Of a stretch of DNA of 42,009 nucleotides, positions 8,263 to 15,324 are shown in pieces. Under the pieces are notes generated by a model. That model did no database searches, had not been told where the DNA came from, and worked only from the letters and a program-made list of their open reading frames with translations. Within the stretch, counting starts at the first letter, position 1, and each line of letters opens with the position of its first letter. A program made the position numbers and the translations under genes. Source of the stretch: an uncultured Desulfosoma sp. (GTDB lineage: Bacteria; Desulfobacterota; Syntrophobacteria; Syntrophobacterales; DSM-9756); NCBI GenBank assembly GCA_937960435.1, contig CALGPN010000056.1, positions 1-42,009 on the forward strand, given 5' to 3'.

Positions 8263-9566
8263 CGCACAAAACCGTTACCTCCCTCGTGTGTTGCGGCTGC
8301 AGCTGCCTGTGCGACGACATCGATGCCGTCATTGACGAAGACCGCGTCGTGGAAACGGCCAACGCCTGTCGATGGGGGGCGGCCCGATTCCTGGGCCTGA
8401 AAAAGTTCAGCAGCGGTCTTCCTCGGGCGCGATGCCGAAGCAGTCGCCGGTGTCTGCACGATAAGCAGTGGAAGGATCTCCCCCTGGGCGAAGCGATCTC
8501 CCTGTGCCGAGACCACCTCTTTTTCGCGCGGCGTGTGGTGGCCTACGGCCTTGGCCAGATGTCCTCAGAGGCCCTGTGGATCCTGATGCAGGGACTTCGG
8601 GATTGGGAAACCCTTTGGATCCCCTCGGACGGTCCGATGCTGGAGGCCTTTGTGGAGGCCTATAAGCGGCAGGCTCCAGCCCTGACCCATCTGGAGTGCG
8701 TCCGGAATCAGGCCGATTTGGTGGTCTTCTGGGGTGCGAACCCGTTGCGGAGCACCCCTCGGCTTTTAAGCCGATACGGGCTTTTTCCTCGAGGGCGTTT
8801 CACCGAAAGAGGCGCCGAAGACCGGAAAGCGTGGACCGTGGACATTCAGGCGACGGAAATGGGGCGTGTGACGGAACTTGCGACAATCCCGTCCGATCAC
8901 GAAAAGGCCTGCGTTGAAGCCTTGCGCCGCGCCCACGCCGGAGGGCCCATGGAAGTTCCGGCGGGCTTGTCTGCCAAGCCATGGGCCACGCTGCTCAAAG
9001 ACGTGGAAAAGAGCCGATACCGCGTCTTTTTCTTCGGCCGAGGCCCTTTATATCATGAGCATGGGCCTGCCGTGCTGGAGGAACTGGCTTTGTGGGTCTC
9101 CGAACTCCGCGCTTCGGCTCCCACCTTTCTTGTGCCGATCCTGTGCGATTTTAACAGCATGGGGTTCCTGCAAATTTTCTTGAGCTGCGGCGGCTCGGCC
9201 AACCCCAAGTGGCGTCTTCAGGGGGACTTGCGTCGTTGGGAACCCCGACCCGGCGACGTCCTTCTGGCTCTCTCGGGGGACTGTTTTTGGTTTCTTACGG
9301 AAGACCAAAAGAACGCCGTGCGTCAACACCACATCCCCGTCTTGGCCCTGTCGGCTTATGAAACGACGACGACGGCCCATGCGGACGTAGTCCTGGCCGT
9401 GGGGCTTCAAGGATTGGACGTTTCGGGACAAGCCGCTCGGTTGGACGGAATGACCCTTTTTGCGGAAAAGCTCTGGGCCGACGCCGCGGCATCCGATGAG
9501 GCGGTCATCCGGAAGTTGTTTGACCCGCACGCAGAGATAGGAAACCCATGCGCGCCAAGACCTTGA
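8259..9566 (+). CDS. FwdB-like (formylmethanofuran dehydrogenase subunit B) protein lacking the metal-ligand Cys
   Basis: A 435-residue homologue of FwdB/FmdB, the Mo/W-bis-pterin subunit that reduces CO2 to formate in methanogens. The [4Fe-4S] site is intact: CGCSCLC (C-x2-C-x3-C within residues 11-18) followed by CDD and NACRWG, as in FwdB. Other family matches are VVFWGANPLRSTPR (FwdB: VVYWGCNPMHAHPR), GLFPRGRFTERG, FFFGRG and an AYETTTTAHADVVL stretch. At the active site, where FwdB reads SVCHGP with Cys as the tungsten ligand, this protein reads IPSDGP (Ser123, Asp124). FwdD, which completes the pterin site, is absent. I infer an Fe-S scaffold rather than a formate-forming enzyme, in the way bacterial FhcB is a non-redox FwdB relative; unlike FhcB, the cluster cysteines persist. 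It overlaps the previous gene by 4 bases and the next by 19. Confidence 0.87.
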   Translation: MTHKTVTSLVCCGCSCLCDDIDAVIDEDRVVETANACRWGAARFLGLKKFSSGLPRARCRSSRRCLHDKQWKDLPLGEAISLCRDHLFFARRVVAYGLGQMSSEALWILMQGLRDWETLWIPSDGPMLEAFVEAYKRQAPALTHLECVRNQADLVVFWGANPLRSTPRLLSRYGLFPRGRFTERGAEDRKAWTVDIQATEMGRVTELATIPSDHEKACVEALRRAHAGGPMEVPAGLSAKPWATLLKDVEKSRYRVFFFGRGPLYHEHGPAVLEELALWVSELRASAPTFLVPILCDFNSMGFLQIFLSCGGSANPKWRLQGDLRRWEPRPGDVLLALSGDCFWFLTEDQKNAVRQHHIPVLALSAYETTTTAHADVVLAVGLQGLDVSGQAARLDGMTLFAEKLWADAAASDEAVIRKLFDPHAEIGNPCAPRP

Positions 9567-10918
9567 TCTTCCAATCCGGCACCGTTTTCGACCCCGTCAC
9601 AGGGTGCGAAGGCTCGACGCGGGACATCGCCGTCTGCGGAGACAGGATTGTCGCGTTGGAACATGTTTCGGACGTGGACGAGATCGTGGACGCTTCGGGC
9701 ATGTTGGTTACGGCGGCGGCCGTCGATTGTGCAGCCCACGTGGCTTTCCCGGGGGTGTGGGCCCTTCGCGCCGCCGGACTTTTTCCCGACGGGGAGGTTC
9801 TCGTTCGCCGATATGCGGAAAGAGGCTTCGGCCATGTCCACGAAAGTTGGGCGACGCTTTTCGATTGCGGAACCGTCCAGGCCGAATGGGCGCGGATGCC
9901 GGGCCCGGATATCTCCGTCGGGCTGGGGCTTCCGCTCTATGATCTGACGACCTGGATGGAGGCCCAGGACGCCGCGACGGCGCACACCGCCCTGGAACAC
10001 CTCTGGGCCACTTTAGGAACTCATGGGTGTTATCTTCCCGAGCCGAGATTGCGCTTTCGGGATGATGTTTACAAGCATAGAGAAAAATCGGCGCAGGAGC
10101 TCGTGCCTTTTTTCCTCGAGGCGTGTCGGGGGGTCCCCGGACCCATCGTTCTTCCGGCCCGGTCGCTCCTTCGGGAAGATCTGGAGGTTCTGGCCCCCGG
10201 CATCCATGTGCAGCGTGCGGCCCTTCTTACCGAACAAGGGGCGGCGTGCCCCTTTTCCGTTCTGGCCGACGCCATAGGTTTCGGCATGAGCGCAGATCTG
10301 GGGCTGGCGTGGCCGGAAAAGGCCGTGGAACTCACATGGGTGCCGCCCGATGATGTCTCGGGAGGCCGGTTATGGGATGTGGGCTCTTTTCTCCTGCTCA
10401 AAGCCTCACCGGTCCCCGAAAAGGATTTTCGGGACGAAGAAGAAGCGGCGCGGTTCCTGGCGAAGGGACTTCCGGAAGGGTGGGCTTTTTCGTGCCGGCA
10501 GGCGAACTTGGCGCTTGTGCAGGACTGGGAAGGCTTGATCCGCGCGGTTTTGGAAGTGTGGGGCGTTCGGGAATGGTTCCTGGCGACACGCGCCCAAGCG
10601 GCAAGGGCTCTGGGATTTTCGGACCGAGGGCATCTCGCCCCGGGTGCTCGGGCCAATGTGGCGCTTTATCGAGAACCCGAGGAGGACACGGCGGCCGGGT
10701 GGGCCAAAGCCCTCAGCCGTTGTGAACGCCTCTACGTGGGCGGCCGGGAAATCTTCGATGGGAGACGTGGCCTTTTGGTGCCGCCGTCTCCTAGGGATCG
10801 ATGCGTCGGAACCGCGCCGGAGGGTTTCCGGGCGGAACTGTTCGCTCCGTTTTTGGACGGGATGAGCCTCAGACCGGAAACTCTGCGGCGCCTGGCGCCA
10901 CGGGCGGGGGAGCCTTAG
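9548..10918 (+). CDS. FwdA-like amidohydrolase-fold protein with degraded metal site
   Basis: A 456-residue relative of FwdA/FhcA, the formylmethanofuran amidohydrolase. The family is supported by its place directly after an fwdB-like gene (19-base overlap), by an N-terminal beta-rich segment (FQSGTVFDPVTG, GDRIVAL) and by the C-terminal amidohydrolase signature GHLAPGARANVALYREPEE, where FwdA has GHLGVGADANVAVYN. The FwdA metal ligands look mostly lost. The VDxHxH motif reads VDCAAHV (Ala62; only His64 kept). By eye, the regions that should carry the carboxylated lysine, the two later histidines and the aspartate have none of them. No zinc hydrolase activity is expected. With the FwdB-like change this suggests a structural pair. 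The divergence makes alignment in the middle uncertain, so a missed ligand is possible. Confidence 0.78.
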   Translation: MRAKTLIFQSGTVFDPVTGCEGSTRDIAVCGDRIVALEHVSDVDEIVDASGMLVTAAAVDCAAHVAFPGVWALRAAGLFPDGEVLVRRYAERGFGHVHESWATLFDCGTVQAEWARMPGPDISVGLGLPLYDLTTWMEAQDAATAHTALEHLWATLGTHGCYLPEPRLRFRDDVYKHREKSAQELVPFFLEACRGVPGPIVLPARSLLREDLEVLAPGIHVQRAALLTEQGAACPFSVLADAIGFGMSADLGLAWPEKAVELTWVPPDDVSGGRLWDVGSFLLLKASPVPEKDFRDEEEAARFLAKGLPEGWAFSCRQANLALVQDWEGLIRAVLEVWGVREWFLATRAQAARALGFSDRGHLAPGARANVALYREPEEDTAAGWAKALSRCERLYVGGREIFDGRRGLLVPPSPRDRCVGTAPEGFRAELFAPFLDGMSLRPETLRRLAPRAGEP

Positions 10919-10921
10919 GGC

Positions 10922-11371
10922 ATGATCCAGAAGATCCTCGAGCAGCTGCCCGGAACGGATTGTCAGATGTGCGGGATGAGTTGCGCCGACTTTGCGGCGT
11001 TTCTTCTTTCCGGAGACCTCAGCCCGCAGGAATGCCCGGTGCTGCAGGAAGATGCCTACGCCGACCGGAGGGAGGCTCTGGCGGCCCTTTTGGAAAGCCT
11101 CAAGGCACGTGCCAAGTCGGGCCATCTCATCGACCCGGACAAGTGCAACGGATGCGGGATTTGTCTCATTGTCTGTGAGTACAATGTCGCCAACGACCCG
11201 GAGAGCCGCCGCGGCAAAGGTCCCTCCAAGGATGCCAAAGTGGTGTTGCGAATCGTCAACGGCCGGGTGGTTTTGGCCGATGAAACCCTGTGCACCCGAT
11301 TGTTGCAGGCGGCGGACAAATGCAGCAAATGCCAGGACCACTGCCCCACTCAGGCCATTGTGCTCATCTGA
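10922..11371 (+). CDS. Small Fe-S protein: AcsC/RnfB-type [4Fe-4S] domain plus ferredoxin motifs
   Basis: A 149-residue cytoplasmic protein starting 3 bases after the FwdA-like stop. Residues 12-40 match the Fe-S domain found in RnfB and in the acetyl-CoA pathway corrinoid protein: C14-x2-C17-x3-C21 with C38 (TDCQMCGMSCADFAAF, then ECP). Residues 75-85 hold a standard CxxCxxCxxxC motif (CNGCGICLIVC). A last group, C124 with C134, C137 and C141 (CSKCQDHCP), looks like a ferredoxin site with a stretched first spacing. It probably carries up to three clusters and takes the place of the FwdG-type ferredoxin in this complex. It is the last gene before a REP-rich gap, so it may be the end of one transcription segment. 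Confidence 0.88.
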   Translation: MIQKILEQLPGTDCQMCGMSCADFAAFLLSGDLSPQECPVLQEDAYADRREALAALLESLKARAKSGHLIDPDKCNGCGICLIVCEYNVANDPESRRGKGPSKDAKVVLRIVNGRVVLADETLCTRLLQAADKCSKCQDHCPTQAIVLI

Positions 11372-11378
11372 AGCCCAT

Positions 11379-11408
11379 GGGGGCGGGCACAAGGCCCGCC
11401 CCTACGGG
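11379..11408 (-). repeat. REP-like palindrome family 2, copy A
   Basis: On the minus strand: foot GTAG, then arms GGGCGGGC and GCCCGCCC around loop CTTGT. It starts 8 bases after the upstream stop codon. Confidence 0.85.
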
Positions 11409-11474
11409 CGTAAGCCGCTTGCCGGGGCGGGACATGGAGGCGAACCTCAGGCAGGCGCCGCCCAGTCGGCGTCT

Positions 11475-11500
11475 GTAGGGGCGGGCCTAGTGCCCGCCCG
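11475..11500 (+). repeat. REP-like palindrome family 2, copy B (inverted)
   Basis: Same element in the opposite orientation, with loop CTAGT and a 5' GTAG foot. Inverted neighbouring copies are typical of bacterial interspersed mosaic elements. Confidence 0.85.
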
Positions 11501-11554
11501 GAAACGGGCGCCCCAAAACACTCCCGTGGATTGGCGGCGATGCGGGGAAGTCCT

Positions 11555-11584
11555 TACGGGCGGGCACAAGGCCCGCCCCTACGG
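11555..11584 (-). repeat. REP-like palindrome family 2, copy C
   Basis: Same orientation and loop as copy A, with foot GTAG. The three copies fill most of the 240-280 bases between the small Fe-S gene and the hdrC-like gene. Each folds to a strong GC hairpin, so they could attenuate transcription or protect mRNA ends inside the operon. Confidence 0.85.
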
Positions 11585-11649
11585 ACAGGAAACCGTCTGC
11601 CCCCATTGGGCTGATGATACGGAATAAACCACGCGCTAAAAACGAGGGC

Positions 11650-12147
11650 ATGGATGCAATGATGGAACACGCGTCTTCCGAAGTCCCCCTTCTTCAGGGC
11701 GATGCCGGTTTTGCAGAAGAGGTCATGGCCGGTCCCGGTGGGGACACTCTGCTTTTGTGTTATCAGTGCGGAACCTGCACGGGCTGCTGCCCTGTCGGGG
11801 CGGTGGACGAGGAGTTCAGCCCGGCCCAGATCATCCAGTGGATTCGGCTGGGCCTGCGCGAACGCGTCCTCGGATGGCCCAAAATCTGGCTCTGCCTGCA
11901 GTGCCATCGGTGTTCTTTTTCCTGCCCTCAAGGAGTGCGGTTTGCGGACATTAACGGCACCCTTCGATACCTGGCCGTTCGGGACGGTTTTTTCGACGCC
12001 TCGACCGCGGAAGAACTCGCCACCGCGGAAAAGCATCTCGCCGCGCTCCGCTGCGCCGTCCTGGAACGGACACTGCGCGGGGTTCCAGGCACGGCTCTTT
12101 CCATCCCCGAGCTCGTCCAGGACGCTCTGAGGGATCTCCATGGCTAG
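11650..12147 (+). CDS. hdrC: HdrC-like iron-sulfur protein
   Basis: A 165-residue soluble HdrC. Two [4Fe-4S] motifs are at residues 37-47 (CYQCGTCTGCCP) and 82-92 (CLQCHRCSFSCP), followed by the family's helical tail. In methanogens HdrC passes electrons from HdrA to the disulfide-reducing HdrB. No HdrB (CCG-domain protein) occurs in the window, so the partner must be another protein or a distant gene. The start is uncertain: in-frame ATGs lie at 11614, 11650, 11659 and 11662. A GAGGG at 11644-11648 fits 11659 best by spacing, and 11650 is a compromise. The gene begins after the REP patch and overlaps the next one by 8 bases. Confidence 0.88.
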   Translation: MDAMMEHASSEVPLLQGDAGFAEEVMAGPGGDTLLLCYQCGTCTGCCPVGAVDEEFSPAQIIQWIRLGLRERVLGWPKIWLCLQCHRCSFSCPQGVRFADINGTLRYLAVRDGFFDASTAEELATAEKHLAALRCAVLERTLRGVPGTALSIPELVQDALRDLHG

Positions 12148-15100
12148 CGGTCTTCAGCGAAACGAAAGCCCGCACGGAGAACCGCATCACCGGATCGTCG
12201 TGGTCGGCGGCGGTGTGGCCGGTATGCACGCGGCACTTCAGGCCGCCGATCTGGGACATCCTGTGGTGCTCTTGGAAAAAGATCTGGCCTTGGGCGGGCA
12301 CATGGCCCAGTTGGACAAGACTTACCCCACCCTGGACTGCTCCTTGTGCATTTTGTCGCCTCGCCTTCTCGCCTTCGGGAGGCACCCGAAGATTCGAGTG
12401 CTGGTGCGCGCCCGGCTGGAAAACGTGGTAGGGTGTGCTGGATCTTTTCTCTGCACCGTCACCCAGGAACCCGGTTTCGTCAACGCGGACAAGTGCATCG
12501 GATGCGGGACCTGCGCCCGGGCATGCCCGGCCGAAAGGCCCGATCCCTTCAACCTTGAGCTTGGGCCGACCAAGGCGATCCGAAGCCTTTACCCTCAAGC
12601 GTTTCCCTCAACCCATGCCATTGACCCCCAATACTGCCTCCATTTCCTCGGGGAGAGCTGCCGGCGGTGCGAGGAGGTCTGCCCCACGGGGGCCATAGAG
12701 TTCACCCAGAAGCCTTCCGTCATGGAATTGGAAGCGGGGGCCGTGATCCTGGCCGGGGGCTTCGATCTTCTCGACCGTCAGGATATCGCCCATCCCCACT
12801 GGCTCGATTGCCCCCATGTGCTGACCAATTTGGCCTTGGAACGATACTTGAGCGCCACAGGCCCAACCCGCGGCATATTGCATCCCCACGGCCTGGCCGC
12901 ACCGCCACAACATATCGTCTTCGCCCAGTGTGTGGGATCGCGGGATCCGGTCCACGGTGTCCCCTATTGTTCCGGGTACTGCTGCGCCGCGGCTCTGAAA
13001 CAAATCCAGCTCACGGCGGCTCTGCCCCACGTGGAACGCATCACCCTGTGCGCCACGGACGTTCGGGCCCACGGGAGGGACTGCGAACCTTTCTTTCGCC
13101 GCGTCCAGGCCATAGGCAAGGTCCGGCTTGTTCATGGAAGAGTAGCGGACATCGTGCCGCTGGGGACGGGCCGAGGCGTAGAAGTTCTGGCGTCGCACGG
13201 CGGCGCCCCTTGGCGCACGGAAGCCGACATGGTCGTCTTGGCCATGGGCATGCGCCCGTCTCGGGAGTGCACCCGGATCGCCGGGGTTCTTGGACTCCGG
13301 TCGGATCCCTTTGGGTACGTTTGCATCAAGGAACATCACACGGTCCACACATCTCGGGACGGGATCTATGCCTGCGGGGCCTTCATGGGGCCCAAAAGCA
13401 TCCCGTCCACGGTCCAGGAAGCGTACGCGGCGGCCATCGCTGCAAGCGCCCGTTTGACCGTCCGGCCTCAAGGGACCGAACGGGATATACCTTCAAAGCA
13501 GTCCCCAGAGCCGATCGAAACCGACGCTGAGGAAAACGCCCGACATCCCCGCCGGATCCCGGTTCCTGCGGCATCCGCTTCCGACCTTCGCATCGGCGTC
13601 TTTGTCTGTCGATGCGGCACCAATATCGCCGGCGTCATCGATACGGCCGAAGTCGCGCGATGGGTGAAAAAATTTCCCAATGTGACCTATGCCGCAGAAA
13701 ACCTCTTTTCCTGTTCCACGGACGCCACGGCGCGCATGGTTCGGATCATCCAGGAAAAGAAGCTCAACCGTGTCGTTGTGGCCGCGTGTTCGCCTCGGAG
13801 TCATCTTCCGATCTTTCAGGACGTCTTGGCCAAGGCGGGGCTCGAGCCTGGTTACATCCGCATGGTGAACATTCGGGAACAATGTTCCTGGGTCCATCGG
13901 GACAGGCCCCATGAGGCCCTCGTCAAGGCCAAAGCCCTGACGGCCGGAGCCCTTGCCCGTGTCCGCGCCGCTTTGGCCGCGCCGGCCATGAACATTCCCA
14001 TCACGCCTTCGGCCCTGGTCCTGGGCAGCAGCGTGGCCGCCTTGACGGCCGCCTTGCGCCTGGCGGACAACGGCATGGATGTTCTTGTGGTGGAATCCGG
14101 AGGCACCTTCGGCGGGCGGCTGTCTCAGGCTTCTTTCGCAGGGCCGGAAGGGAATGTAGATCGGTTATACCGTCATTTCCTCAGCCGCATTCGAACCCAA
14201 CCCAGGCTCCGCGTCCTGATGCACACCGAACTTGTGGAATGCCGGGGAGGCCTTGGGAATTTTCACCTGGAACTGCGGCGGCGCGATGCCGAGTCTCCAT
14301 CGGCTGTGGAGCGTTTCCAGGAAACCGTCGGGACCATTCTCATCGCCGTGGGGGCCGAAGTCTGGAAACCGGAAAATCTCTATGCCTACGGGCGAAGTCC
14401 TTTGGTGATGACCCAAGCCGAACTGGCAACGGCGCTGGGCCGGGACAGCGTGGACCTTTCTCGAGCCCGCTGTGTGCTCATGATCCAGTGTGTGGGGTCC
14501 CGAAACGACGAACGCCCTTACTGCAGCCGATCTTGCTGCCTGCAGGCGGTATCCCACGCGTTGGAACTCAAAAAGCGCTTCCCTCACTTGCGCGTCACCG
14601 TCGTGCACCGCGACATGCGCACCTACGGCTTGACGGAACTGATCTACCAAAAAGCACGGCAGGAAGGCATTCGCTTTCTGCGCTACGACGAAAAGCGGCC
14701 GCCCAGCGTGGAGCCCACTCGATTCGGCCGACGGTCCGCATTGGACATTCGATGGGACGAGCCCGACGCCGGCTGCACTTTTCACGAACGAGCCGATCTT
14801 CTGGTTCTCAGCACAGCCACGGTCCCGAGTCCGGAAAACCAGGACATCGCGTCGATCCTTCGCGTGCCGCTCAGCGCCGACGGCTTTTTCCTGGAAAAAC
14901 ACGTCAAACTGGCCCCCGTGGAAACGGCCGTGGAGGGCGTTTTCATCGCCGGTCAATGCCATTCTCCCAAGACCATCGCCGAAGCCTTGGTTCAAGGCGA
15001 TGCGGCGGCAGCCAAAATGCTGGCGGTCCTTCGGCAAGGGAGCGTGCGCCGCGCCGCGTTCACGGCACGCATCGATCCCGGACGGTGTTCACGATGCCTG

Positions 15101-15286
15101 AGCTGCGCGGAGGTGTGTCCCGTGCAGGCCATTCGCGTTCCCTCCTTTGGGCCGCTTCGCGTGGACCCGGGGGCCTGCCAAGGGTGCGGCCTGTGCGCCG
15201 CCGAATGCCCCGCGCGAGCCATCGATGTGGCGGGTGCTGAGGATGAGGGATTGCTTCAAGGGATGCCGTCCGTTTTTTGTGGTTGA
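12140..15286 (+). CDS. Tandem HdrA-HdrA fusion flavoprotein (1048 residues)
   Basis: Two HdrA modules in one chain. Module 1 (residues about 16-440) is the classical or QmoA-like type: GGGVAGM at 23-29, GGHMAQLDKTYPTLDC at 52-67, two [4Fe-4S] motifs in the insertion (C119-C129 and the 166-181 region), and no N-terminal cluster domain. A linker at about 443-480 (Pro/Glu/Ser/Ala-rich) joins module 2, which is the QmoB-like type: CRCGTNIAGVID at 490-501, FSCS at 523-526, AACSPRSH, NIREQCSWVHR, an FAD-like domain, MIQCVGSR, and two C-terminal ferredoxin motifs (CSRCLSCAEVCP and CQGCGLCAAECP). Module 2 lacks an MvhD tail, and its dinucleotide motif reads LGSSVAAL instead of GGGVGGL, so FAD binding there is questionable. 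The fusion mirrors, in reverse order, the separate genes at 4376 and 6514. It overlaps hdrC by 8 bases. Confidence 0.92.
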   Translation: MASGLQRNESPHGEPHHRIVVVGGGVAGMHAALQAADLGHPVVLLEKDLALGGHMAQLDKTYPTLDCSLCILSPRLLAFGRHPKIRVLVRARLENVVGCAGSFLCTVTQEPGFVNADKCIGCGTCARACPAERPDPFNLELGPTKAIRSLYPQAFPSTHAIDPQYCLHFLGESCRRCEEVCPTGAIEFTQKPSVMELEAGAVILAGGFDLLDRQDIAHPHWLDCPHVLTNLALERYLSATGPTRGILHPHGLAAPPQHIVFAQCVGSRDPVHGVPYCSGYCCAAALKQIQLTAALPHVERITLCATDVRAHGRDCEPFFRRVQAIGKVRLVHGRVADIVPLGTGRGVEVLASHGGAPWRTEADMVVLAMGMRPSRECTRIAGVLGLRSDPFGYVCIKEHHTVHTSRDGIYACGAFMGPKSIPSTVQEAYAAAIAASARLTVRPQGTERDIPSKQSPEPIETDAEENARHPRRIPVPAASASDLRIGVFVCRCGTNIAGVIDTAEVARWVKKFPNVTYAAENLFSCSTDATARMVRIIQEKKLNRVVVAACSPRSHLPIFQDVLAKAGLEPGYIRMVNIREQCSWVHRDRPHEALVKAKALTAGALARVRAALAAPAMNIPITPSALVLGSSVAALTAALRLADNGMDVLVVESGGTFGGRLSQASFAGPEGNVDRLYRHFLSRIRTQPRLRVLMHTELVECRGGLGNFHLELRRRDAESPSAVERFQETVGTILIAVGAEVWKPENLYAYGRSPLVMTQAELATALGRDSVDLSRARCVLMIQCVGSRNDERPYCSRSCCLQAVSHALELKKRFPHLRVTVVHRDMRTYGLTELIYQKARQEGIRFLRYDEKRPPSVEPTRFGRRSALDIRWDEPDAGCTFHERADLLVLSTATVPSPENQDIASILRVPLSADGFFLEKHVKLAPVETAVEGVFIAGQCHSPKTIAEALVQGDAAAAKMLAVLRQGSVRRAAFTARIDPGRCSRCLSCAEVCPVQAIRVPSFGPLRVDPGACQGCGLCAAECPARAIDVAGAEDEGLLQGMPSVFCG

Positions 15287-15324
15287 AGATCACGGATGCG
15301 TCAAACGCATGGAAGGAGCCGAGG

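Noticed and set aside
8259-10918. Annotating the Fwd-like genes as a working formylmethanofuran dehydrogenase or Fhc complex
   Set aside because: The metal-ligand Cys of FwdB and most metal ligands of FwdA are not seen, and FwdC, FwdD and formyltransferase are absent.
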